Positions 49,527 to 59,458 of a DNA stretch of 64,000 bases are shown piece after piece; position 1 is the stretch's first letter, and each line of letters begins with the position of its first letter. This stretch comes from Candidatus Sulfotelmatobacter sp. (GTDB lineage Bacteria; Vulcanimicrobiota; Vulcanimicrobiia; Vulcanimicrobiales; Vulcanimicrobiaceae), in NCBI GenBank assembly GCA_035504415.1, contig DATJRY010000014.1, forward strand, positions 45,147 to 109,146. Reading direction: 5' to 3'. The notes under the pieces are model-generated. The model was not told the origin of the DNA and did no database searches. It saw nothing but the letters and a program-made list of their open reading frames with translations. The position numbers and the translations under genes are program-made.

Positions 49527-50183
49527 GTGCGCACCCGGATCAAGATCTGCGGCTGCACCAGCGTCGCCGAAGCGCTGCTGGCGGTCGACGCCGGCGCCGA
49601 CGCGGTCGGCGTGCTGCTGGCCGAAGAGTCGCCGCGGCGCGTGTCGATGCACGTGCTGCACGAGATCGCGGCCGCCATTCCCGCGTTGACCGCGCTGGTC
49701 GCGGTGTTCGTCGACCCGCCCTCGGGGCTGGTCGACGAAGCGCTCAAGGTCGGTGCGACGCCGCAGTTCCACGGCTTCGAGAGCGCCGAGACGTGCGAGG
49801 TCTTCGCCGCCGGGCCGTACCTCAAGGCCTATCACCTGCGCCCCGACCGCATCCCCAGCGGTCCCGAGTTCGCCGCGTTCGCGCGACCGTTCGCGCACGC
49901 GACGTGGCTGTTCGACACCGCCGGCGCCGACGGCCGCAGCGGTGGGACCGGTCGCGTCTTCGACTGGCGTGCGGCACGGCAGCTGGCCGGCGAGCGGCGC
50001 TTCGTGGTGAGCGGGGGCTTGACGCCGGCCAACGTCGGCGAGTGCGTGCGCTTGGTCCGGCCGTATGCGGTAGACGTGCGCAGCGGCGTCGAAACCGACG
50101 GCGCGAAGGATCCCGACAAGATCCGCGCCTTCGTCCGAGCGGTGCGCGAAGCCGACCTGAGCGAAAAAGACGTGATGAGATGA
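49527..50183 (+). CDS. trpF: phosphoribosylanthranilate isomerase
   Basis: TrpF (218 residues) isomerises PRA to Cd[22 protein letters not shown] carries the catalytic Cys, and the C-terminal [20 protein letters not shown] and [19 protein letters not shown] hold the Asp and phosphate site. GTG 49527 gives the canonical start. The usual KICG-x-T is KICGCTS here. Confidence 0.95.
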   Translation: MRTRIKICGCTSVAEALLAVDAGADAVGVLLAEESPRRVSMHVLHEIAAAIPALTALVAVFVDPPSGLVDEALKVGATPQFHGFESAETCEVFAAGPYLKAYHLRPDRIPSGPEFAAFARPFAHATWLFDTAGADGRSGGTGRVFDWRAARQLAGERRFVVSGGLTPANVGECVRLVRPYAVDVRSGVETDGAKDPDKIRAFVRAVREADLSEKDVMR

Positions 50184-51385
50184 CGACCAACCTGCAGCAG
50201 CTTCCCGACGTCCGCGGCTATTACGGCCGCTTCGGCGGAATCTTCGTCCCCGAAGTCCTGGTCGAGGCGCTCGCCCAGCTCGAGCGCGCGATGCGCGACG
50301 CCTTCGCCGACGCGGATTTCTGGCGGACCTACGAAGGGCTGCTGCACGACTACGTCGGCCGTCCTTCGCCGATCTACCAGGCCGAGCGGCTCGTCGACGG
50401 CCCCCACGCACCGATCGTCTTCAAGCGCGAGGACACCAACCACACCGGCGCGCACAAGATCAACAACACCGTGGGCCAAGCGCTGCTGGCGCAGCGGATG
50501 GGCAAGCGGCGCTTGATCGCCGAGACGGGCGCCGGCCAGCACGGCGTGGCCACCGCGACGATCGGCGCCAAGCTCGGGATGCAGGTCGACGTCTACATGG
50601 GTGCGGTCGACGTCGAGCGGCAGGCGCTCAACGTCTATCTCATGCGGCTGCTCGGTGCGAACGTGCACCCGGTCGAGAGCGGGACGCGCACGCTCAAGGA
50701 TGCGACCAACGAGGCGTTCCGCGAGTGGGCGGCCCGGGTCGAGGACACCTTCTACGTCATCGGTTCGGTGGTCGGCGCGCACCCGTACCCGTACCTGGTG
50801 CGCGAGTTCCAAAAGGTGATCGGCGTCGAGGCGCGCGCGCAGATGCTCGAGCGCTACGGCCGGCTGCCGACCGACGTCGTCGCGTGCGTCGGCGGCGGCT
50901 CCAACGCGATGGGGATCTTTCACGCCTTCGTCGGCGACGCGCAGGTGCGTTTGTGGGGCGTCGAGGCCGCCGGGCACGGCGTGCGGTCGATCGACACCGC
51001 CGCCTCGCTCAACGCCGGCTCGGTCGGCATCCTGCACGGCTCGCGCAGCTACGTGCTGCAAGACGATGACGGTCAGGTGCGCGACACGCACTCGATCTCG
51101 GCGGGCCTGGACTATCCCGGCGTCGGTCCCGAGCACGCGTGGCTCAAGGACGCCGGCCGCGCCACCTACGTCGCGATCGACGACGCCGACGCGCTGGCGG
51201 CCTTTCACCACACCGCGCGGCGCGAGGGGATCGTCCCGGCGCTCGAGTCGGCGCACGCGATCGCCTACGCGCAGCGCCTGGCGGTCGAGCGCGGGCCGGA
51301 CGGGCTGGTGCTGGTGAGCCTGAGCGGCCGCGGCGACAAGGACGTGCGCACCGTCGCCGCGCTCGAGGGCGAGGTGGCCGGGTGA
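50180..51385 (+). CDS. trpB: tryptophan synthase beta chain
   Basis: TrpB (401 residues, the trpB1 type) condenses indole with serine using PLP. The PLP lysine is in [20 protein letters not shown], the catalytic Glu region in [15 protein letters not shown], and the phosphate-binding glycine loop in [16 protein letters not shown]. The N-terminus [19 protein letters not shown] matches the classical form that pairs with TrpA, which follows in an overlapping gene. Confidence 0.98.
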   Translation: MTTNLQQLPDVRGYYGRFGGIFVPEVLVEALAQLERAMRDAFADADFWRTYEGLLHDYVGRPSPIYQAERLVDGPHAPIVFKREDTNHTGAHKINNTVGQALLAQRMGKRRLIAETGAGQHGVATATIGAKLGMQVDVYMGAVDVERQALNVYLMRLLGANVHPVESGTRTLKDATNEAFREWAARVEDTFYVIGSVVGAHPYPYLVREFQKVIGVEARAQMLERYGRLPTDVVACVGGGSNAMGIFHAFVGDAQVRLWGVEAAGHGVRSIDTAASLNAGSVGILHGSRSYVLQDDDGQVRDTHSISAGLDYPGVGPEHAWLKDAGRATYVAIDDADALAAFHHTARREGIVPALESAHAIAYAQRLAVERGPDGLVLVSLSGRGDKDVRTVAALEGEVAG

Positions 51386-52194
51386 TCGTCAGCGAGGGGA
51401 TCGAGGCCGTCTTCGCGCGCGCGCGCGCCGAGCGGCGCGCGGCACTCATCCCGTACGTCGTGGCCGGCGATCCGGACCGCGAGACGACGCTGGCGGTGCT
51501 CGAAGCGCTGACGGCCGCCGGTGCCGACCTGATCGAGCTGGGCATCCCGTACGGGGACCCGTTGGCCGACGGGCCGACGATCGCGGCCGCCGGGCAGCGC
51601 GCGCTCGACGGCGGGACGCGCATGGCCGACGTGCTCGCGCTGGCAACGCGAGCGCGTGAGCGCGGCTGCGCTCCCATCGTTTTCTTCACCTATGTGAACC
51701 CCGTCGACCGCTACGGCCCGGAGCGCTTCGCGCGCGATGCCGCCGCGACCGGCGCGGTCGGCGCGATCGTCCCGGACGTCTCGCTCGAGGAGCTCGACGC
51801 GTTCGCGCCGCCGTTGCGTGCGGCCGGCCTCGCCATCCCGCTCTTGGTCGCGCCGACGACCCCGCCGGCGCGCGCGGAACGCATCGCCGCCGCGTCGAGC
51901 GGCTTCGTCTACCTCGTCTCGCGGCTGGGCGTCACCGGCGCGCGCCGCGAACCCGACACCGGCTGGCTGGCCGGAGCGCTGGCACGCTTGCGCGGGGTGA
52001 CCTCGCTTCCGTTGGCGGTCGGCTTCGGCATCTCGACGCCGGCGCACGCCGCGGCGGTCGGCGCGCTGGCCGACGGCGTCATCGTCGGCAGCGGCCTGAT
52101 CGACGCGTACGCCGGAACGCGCGGCGAGGAGGCCGCGCAGCGCGCCGGCGCGTACGTCGCGGCCTTGCGCGCCGCGTTGCCGACGCGCGGGTAG
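51382..52194 (+). CDS. trpA: tryptophan synthase alpha chain
   Basis: TrpA (270 residues) cleaves indole-3-glycerol phosphate. [20 protein letters not shown], the catalytic Glu in [18 protein letters not shown], the catalytic Asp in [16 protein letters not shown], and the phosphate-binding [14 protein letters not shown] with [11 protein letters not shown] are intact. GTG 51382 overlaps trpB. It is the last trp gene; the transporter operon begins 64 bp later. Confidence 0.97.
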   Translation: MIVSEGIEAVFARARAERRAALIPYVVAGDPDRETTLAVLEALTAAGADLIELGIPYGDPLADGPTIAAAGQRALDGGTRMADVLALATRARERGCAPIVFFTYVNPVDRYGPERFARDAAATGAVGAIVPDVSLEELDAFAPPLRAAGLAIPLLVAPTTPPARAERIAAASSGFVYLVSRLGVTGARREPDTGWLAGALARLRGVTSLPLAVGFGISTPAHAAAVGALADGVIVGSGLIDAYAGTRGEEAAQRAGAYVAALRAALPTRG

Positions 52195-52258
52195 CGAGAA
52201 GGAGGAAATCACCGCCGCGAGGCGCACCCTCGGCACAACTTTTGTCGGAGGTGGCTCG

Positions 52259-53485
52259 ATGATTCTTCGTCCTACCGCGGCCCTTGGCGTGCTCGCGCTG
52301 GCAGCGACGGTGCTCGTGCCCGGTCTCTCGGCCCGGGCCGATACGGACACGATCGTGTTCGGCTCGCCGATCTCGCTGACCGGTGCCTTGACCAAGGAAG
52401 GTCACCTCACGCAAGAGGGCTACGAGTTCTGGAAGACCTACGTCAACGCGCACGGCGGCATCAAGGTCGGCAACAAGTCGTATAAGGTCGACATCAAGTA
52501 CTACGACGACGAGTCGAAGAACGACACGTCGGCGCAGTTGGCGGAGCGCCTGATCGACCAGGACCACGTCAACTTCTTGCTCGGGCCGTACGGTTCGGGG
52601 ACGAGCTTCACGGTGGCGGGGATCGCCGAGCGCAAGAAGATCCCGATGGTCGAAGGCAACGGCGCGGCCGAGCGGATCTTCAACCAAGGCTTCAAGTACA
52701 CGTTCGGCGTGCTCTCGCCGGCGCGCCGCTACCTCGAAGGCGTGCTCGAGATGGCCGTGCACCAAAAGCCGGCCGCCAAGAGCGTCGCGATCACCTCGGC
52801 CAGCGACGCCTTCTCGCAGGAGGTCGCGCAAGGCGCGGCCACCTGGGCGCAAGCGCACGGGATGAAGGTCGTCTACGACAACAAGTATCCCGACACCGCG
52901 ACGGACGTCTCGTCGGTCATCTCCGCGCTCAAGGGGACCAACCCCGACCTGATCGTCAACGCCGGTCACGTGCAGGACGCGCTGCTGGTGCAGAAGGGTC
53001 TCAAGGATCAGAACGTGATGGCCGGCGGTTACGGCTACACGGTCGGACCCGACACCCCGGACTTCGCGAACTCGCTGGGCAAGGACGCCAACGACGTCTT
53101 CGGCGCCGCGCAGTGGTCGGACGCGGTGAAGTACAAGGGCGAGCCGGGCTTCTACCGCACCGCGCAAGAGTATGCCAAGGCGTTCGAAGCGGCGTATCAC
53201 CACCGCGCGGACTATCACAACGCGGAGTCGACCGCGGCGTGCCTGGCCTTCCAGTATGCGATCGAGCGCGCCGGTTCGCTGGACCCCGACAAGGTGCGTG
53301 ACGCGCTGGCGAAGCTCGACGTGGTGACGTTCTACGGCATCCTCAAGTTCGACAGCCGCGGCCTGAACGTGTACAAGCCGATGGTCGTCAATCAGATTCA
53401 GAACGGCAAGCTCGTCACCGTTTGGCCGGCGGGCTTGGCCGAAGCGAAGGTCATCTGGCCGGCACCCCCTTGGGGCAAGCGCTAA
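52259..53485 (+). CDS. livJ: branched-chain amino acid type ABC substrate-binding protein
   Basis: This 408-residue periplasmic-binding protein has a signal peptide (about residues 1-27, ending LSARAD). The type I fold follows: VFGSPISLTGALTKEGHLTQ, KYYDDESKNDTSAQLAERLI, FLLGPYGSGTSFTVAGIAER. A strong GGAGGTGG precedes the ATG by 5 bp. The ligand is not predictable: the family binds Leu/Ile/Val, other amino acids, amides, urea or aromatic acids. It is the first of five transporter genes. Confidence 0.92.
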   Translation: MILRPTAALGVLALAATVLVPGLSARADTDTIVFGSPISLTGALTKEGHLTQEGYEFWKTYVNAHGGIKVGNKSYKVDIKYYDDESKNDTSAQLAERLIDQDHVNFLLGPYGSGTSFTVAGIAERKKIPMVEGNGAAERIFNQGFKYTFGVLSPARRYLEGVLEMAVHQKPAAKSVAITSASDAFSQEVAQGAATWAQAHGMKVVYDNKYPDTATDVSSVISALKGTNPDLIVNAGHVQDALLVQKGLKDQNVMAGGYGYTVGPDTPDFANSLGKDANDVFGAAQWSDAVKYKGEPGFYRTAQEYAKAFEAAYHHRADYHNAESTAACLAFQYAIERAGSLDPDKVRDALAKLDVVTFYGILKFDSRGLNVYKPMVVNQIQNGKLVTVWPAGLAEAKVIWPAPPWGKR

Positions 53486-53488
53486 CAC

Positions 53489-54373
53489 TTGGCGCAATAT
53501 GTGGTGGACGGGATCCTCGCGGGTGGGGTCCTGGCCATCGTCGCCATCGGATTCTCCCTGGTGTGGGGAATCATGAACATCATCAACCTCGCGCACGGCG
53601 CGTTCGTGATGCTCGGCGCCTACGTGACCTACGAGCTCTACGCGGTCTACCACGTCGACCCGTTCCTCTCGCTGCCGGTCTCCTTCGTGGTGCTGTTCGC
53701 GATCGGCTACGCCGTGCAGCGCTGGATCATCAACTGGGTCGTGCGCGCACCGATCCTGACGACCTTCCTGCTCACCTTCGGACTCTCGCTGCTGATCGTC
53801 AACGTCGCGCTCATCATCTGGACCGGCGACCGCCGCGGCATCGAGACCGCGTATAGCGGCACCAACTTCACGCTGCTCGGCGTGACGGTGCCGTGGGTCA
53901 AGCTGTTCACGCTGGTCGCGGCGCTGGTCATCACCGGCGCGCTGCAGCTGTGGCTGACCCGCTCGAAGACCGGCCGCGCGATTCGCGCCACCGCGATGGA
54001 CATCGGCGCGGCGCAGCTCAGCGGGGTGCGGGTGGCGCGTATCTACGCGATCGTGTTCGGCTTGGGCGCGGGTCTGGCCGGCGTCGCCGGCACGCTGATC
54101 GCGCTCTCCTCGTCGATCAACCCCAACATGGGCGACCCGTTCCTCATCTCGGCCTTCGCGGTCTGTGTGCTGGGCGGGCTGGGTTCGGTGCAAGGCGCGC
54201 TGATCGGCGGTCTGGTCTACGGGGTCATCCAGGCGGTAGCGACCTCGGTGCAGTTCACCGTCGGCGGTCAGCTGATCAGCGGCTCGGGGCTCTCCGACGC
54301 CGTCGCCTTCATCGTGCTGCTGCTGGTGCTGATCTTCCGCCCGACCGGTATCATGGGACGCGCGGTCGCGTGA
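53489..54373 (+). CDS. livH: ABC transporter permease, LivH type
   Basis: This 294-residue permease has about 8 membrane segments. The family start is VVDGILAGGVLAIVAIGFSL with GIMNIINLAHGAFVMLGAYV, and the coupling region contains SKTGRAIRATAMDIGAAQLS before VLGGLGSVQGALIGGLVYGV. TTG 53489, 3 bp after livJ, is the preferred start; a GTG at 53501 is possible. It overlaps livM by 4 bp. Confidence 0.92.
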   Translation: MAQYVVDGILAGGVLAIVAIGFSLVWGIMNIINLAHGAFVMLGAYVTYELYAVYHVDPFLSLPVSFVVLFAIGYAVQRWIINWVVRAPILTTFLLTFGLSLLIVNVALIIWTGDRRGIETAYSGTNFTLLGVTVPWVKLFTLVAALVITGALQLWLTRSKTGRAIRATAMDIGAAQLSGVRVARIYAIVFGLGAGLAGVAGTLIALSSSINPNMGDPFLISAFAVCVLGGLGSVQGALIGGLVYGVIQAVATSVQFTVGGQLISGSGLSDAVAFIVLLLVLIFRPTGIMGRAVA

Positions 54374-55359
54374 ACGCGGCGCTGCGCAGCCTGGGCCTGA
54401 GCGGCATCACCGGCAACCCGGTCGCGTTCGCGGTCGCGCTGGCGCTGATGGCGCTCTTGCTGTTCGTGCCGGCGGCGCACAACGACTACTTCAACCTGGT
54501 CTTCCGCAACATCCTGATGTACGCCGCGATGGCGTACGGCTGGAATCTGATCGGCGGCTATACCGGCTACGTCTCGTTCGGCAACGTGGCGTTCTTCGGC
54601 ATCGGCTGTTACTGCTCGGGCGTGCTCTCGACCCACGGTGTCGACAGCCTGCTGGCCGACGTCGCGCTGGCGGTCGCCGTCAACGCGCTCTTCGCCAACC
54701 TGCTCGGGCGCGTCGTGCTGCGGCTGCGCGGCCCCTATTTCGGCATCGCGACGCTGGGTATCGGCGTCGCCGTCGCCGAGATCATCGCCAACCTGGACGC
54801 GCTGGGCGGTACGAGCGGCCTGGCGCTGCACCAAGTCGACGAGGCGCACTTCGGCGTCTACTACTACGCGATGTGGCTGGTCGCGCTGGCTTCGATGCTG
54901 GGCACGTTCTTCATCACGCGCTCGAAGGTGGGCTACGCGTTCGTCGCCGTGCGCGAGAACGAGGACGCGGCGGCCGCGCTGGGCATCCCGGCCACCAAGT
55001 ACAAGATCCGCGCCTGGATGCTGGGCGCGATGATGGGCGCCGCAGCTGGTGCGGTCTTCGCCCCCGCCAACGGGTTCATCGACCCCTCGATCACCTTCTC
55101 GCCCGACTCCAACGTGTTCCCGATCGTGATGACGATCTTGGGCGGGATCGGCACCGTCGCCGGCCCGTTCATCGGCGCGCTGATCCTGGCCGGCGTCAAC
55201 GAGCTCTTGCAACGCTACATCGTCAACGCGCACACGCTGTTCTTCGGAACGATGATCGTGCTGGTCGTGCTGCTGCTGCCGCGCGGCCTGGTCTGGCTGT
55301 TCGGCTTGCGCGGCGGCGTACGGGCCTGGCTGCGCAGCCTGACGGCGTATCGCGCATGA
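54370..55359 (+). CDS. livM: ABC transporter permease, LivM type
   Basis: This 329-residue permease has about 9 membrane segments. YGWNLIGGYTGYVSFGNVAF near residue 60, LRGPYFGIATLGIGVAVAEI and the coupling loop SKVGYAFVAVRENEDAAAAL with LGIPATKYKIRAWM are typical of LivM. It pairs with LivH to form the channel. GTG 54370 overlaps livH and its end overlaps livG (ATGA). Confidence 0.93.
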   Translation: MNAALRSLGLSGITGNPVAFAVALALMALLLFVPAAHNDYFNLVFRNILMYAAMAYGWNLIGGYTGYVSFGNVAFFGIGCYCSGVLSTHGVDSLLADVALAVAVNALFANLLGRVVLRLRGPYFGIATLGIGVAVAEIIANLDALGGTSGLALHQVDEAHFGVYYYAMWLVALASMLGTFFITRSKVGYAFVAVRENEDAAAALGIPATKYKIRAWMLGAMMGAAAGAVFAPANGFIDPSITFSPDSNVFPIVMTILGGIGTVAGPFIGALILAGVNELLQRYIVNAHTLFFGTMIVLVVLLLPRGLVWLFGLRGGVRAWLRSLTAYRA

Positions 55360-56165
55360 GCACGCCGCTGCGGATCGCGGGCGTCGGCATGCGCTTCGGC
55401 GGCTTGTGGGCGCTCAACGAGGTGAGCTTCACCGTCGAGCCGGGAACGATCGTCGGGCTGATCGGTCCCAACGGTTCCGGCAAGACGACGCTGATGAACG
55501 TGATCAGCGGCGTTTTCAAGCCGACCAAAGGTGACGTCTTCTACGGCGAGCGCCGCATCGCCGACGTGCCGACCCACGCCATCTGTCGCTTGGGGATCGC
55601 GCGCACGTTCCAGATCGTCAAGCCGTTCGCGGCGCTGACGGTGCGCGAGAACGTCGCGGTCGGCGCGATGTACGGCCGCGACGGTGCCAAACGTTCGACC
55701 CGCGCGTCGTTCGCGCGCGCCGACGAGCTGCTCGAGACCGTCGGTCTGGCGCGCGTCGCCGGCCGACCCGCCAGCGAGCTGACGATTCCGGACCGCAAAC
55801 GGCTCGAGGTCGCCAAGGCCCTGGCGCTCGACCCCGAGTTGCTGCTGCTCGACGAGGTGATGGCCGGCCTGAACGCGACCGAGGTCGACGAGGCGCTCGA
55901 CCTGCTGCGCCGCGTGCACGCGCGCGGCGTCACGCTGATCGTCGTCGAGCACCTGATGAAGGCGATCGTCTCGATCTCGCAGCGCGTGGTCGTGTTGGCG
56001 GAAGGGAAGAAGATCGCGGAGGGCTCGCCGTCCGAGGTGCTCAGCGCGCCCAACGTGATCGAGGCCTATCTCGGCTCGCGCTGGGCCAAGCGCCAAGCGG
56101 AGCTCCGAGCGATCGACGACGAGCGCCGGGTGGCGCTCGAGGTCGAGCCGCCGGAGGACGCATGA
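55356..56165 (+). CDS. livG: ABC transporter ATPase, LivG type
   Basis: This 269-residue ATPase has Walker A GPNGSGKTTLMNVISG, the LivG motif GIARTFQIVKPFAALTVREN, Walker B LLLLDEVMAGLN and the H-loop VEHLMKAI. The signature motif usually written LSGGQ or LAYGQ is ELTIPDRKRLEVAKALAL here, an atypical C-loop. The C-terminal tail after the NVIEAYLG motif is about 27 residues longer than usual. It overlaps livM and livF by 4 bp. Confidence 0.93.
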   Translation: MSTPLRIAGVGMRFGGLWALNEVSFTVEPGTIVGLIGPNGSGKTTLMNVISGVFKPTKGDVFYGERRIADVPTHAICRLGIARTFQIVKPFAALTVRENVAVGAMYGRDGAKRSTRASFARADELLETVGLARVAGRPASELTIPDRKRLEVAKALALDPELLLLDEVMAGLNATEVDEALDLLRRVHARGVTLIVVEHLMKAIVSISQRVVVLAEGKKIAEGSPSEVLSAPNVIEAYLGSRWAKRQAELRAIDDERRVALEVEPPEDA

Positions 56166-56887
56166 ACGCGGAACGTGCGCCGCTCGGGCTGACGGTCGAA
56201 GCGCTGTGCGCGGGCTACGGCGACACGCAGGTGCTGTGGGACGTCTCGCTCGAGATCCGGCCCGGTGAGATCGTCGCGCTGGTCGGCTCCAACGGTGCCG
56301 GCAAGTCGACGCTGCTCGGTGCGATCAGCGGCGTCGTCTCCACGTGGAGCGGCGGCGCGCGCGTCGGCGATCGAACGCTGACCGGGATGGCGCCCGATCA
56401 GATCGTCGCCGCCGGCGTCTTGCAGGTGCCGCAAGGTCGGCGGCTCTTCGGCGGCTTGACGGTCGAGGAGAACCTGCGCATGGGCGCCTACCTGCGCCGC
56501 GACCGCGAGGTCGAGGCCGACCTCGAACGCATCCTCGGGCTCTTGCCGCGCTTGCGCGAACGCTACGGCTTCTTGGCCGGCCGGCTGTCGGGCGGCGAGC
56601 AGCAGCAAGTGGCGATCGCGCGCGCGCTGATGGCGCGCCCGCGCGTGCTGCTGATCGACGAGATGTCGCTCGGGCTCGCGCCGGTGCTGGTCGACGCGCT
56701 GCTGGGGTTGTTGGCGCAGATCAACGCCGGCGGCGTCTCCATCCTGATCGTCGAGCAGGACGTGCAGACCGCGCTCGAGGTCAGCACCCGCGCCTACGTG
56801 CTGGAGACCGGGCGCATCGTGCTCAGCGGGCCGTCGGCGCAGCTGCTCGACGACCCGGCGATCCGCAAGGCGTATCTCGGCGTCTGA
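56162..56887 (+). CDS. livF: ABC transporter ATPase, LivF type
   Basis: This 241-residue ATPase has Walker A GSNGAGKSTLLGAISG, PQGRRLFGGLTVEENLRMGA, a standard signature LSGGEQQQVAIARALMARPR, and Walker B VLLIDEMSLGLAP, with the H-loop residue replaced: VEQDVQTALEVSTRAYVLE has Gln where many ABC proteins have His, as is usual in LivF. It dimerises with LivG. Last gene of the importer operon. Confidence 0.94.
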   Translation: MNAERAPLGLTVEALCAGYGDTQVLWDVSLEIRPGEIVALVGSNGAGKSTLLGAISGVVSTWSGGARVGDRTLTGMAPDQIVAAGVLQVPQGRRLFGGLTVEENLRMGAYLRRDREVEADLERILGLLPRLRERYGFLAGRLSGGEQQQVAIARALMARPRVLLIDEMSLGLAPVLVDALLGLLAQINAGGVSILIVEQDVQTALEVSTRAYVLETGRIVLSGPSAQLLDDPAIRKAYLGV

Positions 56888-56903
56888 CGGAACCGTCGGC
56901 CGC

Positions 56904-57551
56904 ATGAACCAGATCGTCGAGCTGCTCCGCCTCCCCTCGCCGACCCCGACGCCGCAGGCGTTGGCGTTCGACGGCGCGCGCCTGTGGGTCGGCTCGCGCG
57001 ACACGCACCGCATCCTCTCGATCGATCCGGCCGAGTGGACCGCGCGCGACGAAGGCGAAGCGCCCAACGTCCCGTGGGGCATGACCGCGGTCGCCGAGGA
57101 GTTCCGCGTCATCGCCGGCGACGCCGACGGCGACCGTTTCGTGCACCGTTTCGTCCCCGGCCACGGCTTTGCGACCGAGGGGACGTTCCGGGCGCCCGAC
57201 GGCACCGGCTCGCAGTTGAGCTGGGACGGTGACGTGCTCTACATCAGTCAGTGGTACAAGCAGCAGTTCGTCGGCGTCGACGCCGACGGCGACGTGCTGG
57301 GCGTCACCAAAGCACCGCATCAGATCTGCGGCCAGACCATCGTCGACGGCTGCTTCTACGCGGTGACGACCGACGACGAAGAGTCGGGCGTCTATTGGCT
57401 CACGCGCGTCGACGCGCGCGGCGCCGAGCCGGTGGCGAGCGACTTGGCGATCATCCCGTTCCCGGCGCGCGCGCTGGCGTTCGACGGCGAACGCTTCTGG
57501 ACCAACCACCGCGCCGCCGACCAGATCGTCGCTTTCGAACGACCCGACTAA
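56904..57551 (+). CDS. predicted beta-propeller protein, function unknown
   Basis: This 215-residue protein has repeated blade-like segments: ALAFDGARLWVGSRDTHRIL, GSQLSWDGDVLYISQWYKQQ and ARALAFDGERFWTNHRAADQ. It has no signal peptide. This pattern recalls SMP-30/NHL or glutamine-cyclotransferase-like propellers, though it is short (3-4 blades' worth). It lies 16 bp after livF in the same direction and may be cotranscribed. It is convergent with the deaminase gene, 7 bp apart. Confidence 0.65.
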   Translation: MNQIVELLRLPSPTPTPQALAFDGARLWVGSRDTHRILSIDPAEWTARDEGEAPNVPWGMTAVAEEFRVIAGDADGDRFVHRFVPGHGFATEGTFRAPDGTGSQLSWDGDVLYISQWYKQQFVGVDADGDVLGVTKAPHQICGQTIVDGCFYAVTTDDEESGVYWLTRVDARGAEPVASDLAIIPFPARALAFDGERFWTNHRAADQIVAFERPD

Positions 57552-57558
57552 GGAGCGC

Positions 57559-58611
57559 TCACGCGAGCGGTTCGAGGCCGGCGGCGAAGGCGTCCCACTC
57601 GGCGCGGTAGCGCGCCAGCTCGCCGGCGGACAAGAACGACGCCTCGAGCGTCGCCCGGTTGAGCGCCCACAGCTCGTCCCACGAGAAGCCCTGGCGCGCC
57701 AGCAGCGCGTACTCGTTGCACAGATCGGTGCCGAACATCGCCGGGTCGTCCGAGTTGAGCGTGCAGCGCAAGCCGGCCGCGAGCATGCGGCGAATCGGGT
57801 GCGGTTCGCCGGGCGCGACGATGCCGAGCGCGTAGTTCGAGGTCGGCGAGACCTCGAACGGGAGCGCGCGCGCGGCCAGCCGCGCGGTCAGCGCGTCGTC
57901 CTCGAGCGTGCGCACGCCGTGGCCGATGCGCTGCGCGCCGAGCAGCTCGACCGCGTCGCGCACGCTGTCCGGGCCGGCGGTCTCGCCGGCGTGCGCGACG
58001 ACGCGCAGCCCGGCGGCGCGTGCGCGCGCGAACGACGCGACGAACAGGGCCGGCGGAAAGCCCTGCTCCGGGCCTCCGATTCCCAGGCCGATGACGGCGC
58101 CGCGCGCGGCGCCGGCGATGACCAGGTCCGTCACCGCGGCTTGCGTGTGCGGCAGCTCGCGCGAGATGTCGGGGATGAAGGCGGCGCGCACGCCGGTGGC
58201 CGCCTCCCCGCGTTCCGCGCCGCGCGCGATCGCTTCGAGCAGCCCCTCGGCGCCGACGGTGGCGAGCGCGAGCGAACCGCTCAGAAAGGCCTCGCAGTAG
58301 CGCACGTTCTGCCGCGCCTGGTGCGCGTAGAAGTGCTCGATCATCAGCGCGTAGTCCTCGACCGTGCGCAGCGCGCTGGCGGCCGCGACGTAGACCTCGA
58401 GGAAATGCCCGAAGTCGCGGAAGGCGAAGAACGCGCGCCACGCCTCGAGCGAATCGGCCGGCAGCGCGATCCCGTTGCGCTGTGCGATCGTCCAGCTCGT
58501 CTCGGGGTCGAGCGTGCCCTCGACGTGCACGTGCAGCTCGGCCTTCGGCATCGCGCGCAGCCGGGCCGCGAGGCGCGGATCGAGCGTCTCGTGCGTTGCG
58601 TTGGTCGTCAT
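57559..58611 (-). CDS. adenosine/adenine deaminase family protein
   Basis: This 350-residue zinc hydrolase has the metal motif MPKAELHVHVEGTLDPETSW, the catalytic HAGETAGPDSVRDAVELL, RIGHGVRTLEDD, and LNSDDPAMFGTDL. The HVEGTLDPE form resembles bacterial and fungal adenine deaminases and aminodeoxyfutalosine deaminases rather than adenosine deaminase, which has HLDG. Exact purine substrate is therefore open. It lies 8 bp downstream of the sulfurtransferase gene on the same strand. Confidence 0.85.
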   Translation of the reverse strand: MTTNATHETLDPRLAARLRAMPKAELHVHVEGTLDPETSWTIAQRNGIALPADSLEAWRAFFAFRDFGHFLEVYVAAASALRTVEDYALMIEHFYAHQARQNVRYCEAFLSGSLALATVGAEGLLEAIARGAERGEAATGVRAAFIPDISRELPHTQAAVTDLVIAGAARGAVIGLGIGGPEQGFPPALFVASFARARAAGLRVVAHAGETAGPDSVRDAVELLGAQRIGHGVRTLEDDALTARLAARALPFEVSPTSNYALGIVAPGEPHPIRRMLAAGLRCTLNSDDPAMFGTDLCNEYALLARQGFSWDELWALNRATLEASFLSAGELARYRAEWDAFAAGLEPLA

Positions 58612-58619
58612 CCTGTCCT

Positions 58620-59453
58620 CTACGCGGTGGGTTTTGGCGCGGTCGGGAGCTCGTCGTGCTCCCATTCCATCCATGAGCCGTCGTAGACGGCGACGTCCTG
58701 GAAGCCGGCCGCGCGCAGCGCGAGCCAGGCGCCCGACGCCGAGACGCCGCTGCCGCAGCTGACCACGGTGCGTTCGGCCGGATCGAGGCCGGCGACCAGC
58801 CCGCGCAGCGCGTCCGCCTCGGCGACGCGGCCGCCGCGCGCGTCCTCGAGCAGCAGGTTGCCGCTCAGGCGCCGCGCGCCGCGGATGTCGCGGTCGCGCT
58901 GCGCGTAGGTCTGATCGCGCTGCGTCTCGAGCAGCTGCGCCCGCTCGCGGCCTTCGACGATCGCCAGCACCTCCTCGCGCGACGCGCGCAGCGCCGCTTG
59001 CGGCCGCGGCGTGAACGTCGCCGGCGCATGCGGTGCCGGCGCGCCGGTCGCGAGCGCGCGGCCGGCGCCGGTCCAGACGCCGATCCCGCCGGCCAGCACG
59101 GCAGCCCGTGCGTGACCGTAGTAGCGCAGCATCCACACCATGCGCGCGGCGAACGGGATCGTGCCGGCATCGTAGGCGACCACGATCGCCTCGTCGTCGA
59201 TGCCGTGTGCGCCCATCACCGCGGCAAAGCGCTCGGCCGGCGCCACGCGGGTCGCGTACGGCGTCGCCGGATCGCTCAGATCGTCGCCGTAGTCCAAGTG
59301 CACCGCGCCCGGGATATGGCCCGCCGCGAACTGCTCGCGCCCGGATGGCATCGCCACCGTCCCGCCGTGCGGCACCGAACGCGCGTCGACGATCCGCAGA
59401 CGCGGATCGTCCAGCATCGCGATCAGCCGATCGACCTCGATGAAATCGTGCAT
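58620..59453 (-). CDS. thiosulfate/3-mercaptopyruvate sulfurtransferase (two rhodanese domains)
   Basis: This 277-residue protein has two rhodanese domains. The N-terminal one (VDARSVPHGGT, GHIPGAVHLDY) has AYDAGTIPFA in place of an active Cys. The C-terminal one carries the catalytic Cys in VVSCGSGVSASGAWL. The loop CGSGVSA is closer to mercaptopyruvate sulfurtransferases (CG[S/T]GVTA) than to thiosulfate enzymes (CRKGVTA). It lies 5 bp after lhgO. Confidence 0.9.
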   Translation of the reverse strand: MHDFIEVDRLIAMLDDPRLRIVDARSVPHGGTVAMPSGREQFAAGHIPGAVHLDYGDDLSDPATPYATRVAPAERFAAVMGAHGIDDEAIVVAYDAGTIPFAARMVWMLRYYGHARAAVLAGGIGVWTGAGRALATGAPAPHAPATFTPRPQAALRASREEVLAIVEGRERAQLLETQRDQTYAQRDRDIRGARRLSGNLLLEDARGGRVAEADALRGLVAGLDPAERTVVSCGSGVSASGAWLALRAAGFQDVAVYDGSWMEWEHDELPTAPKPTA

Positions 59454-59458
59454 GCGCG

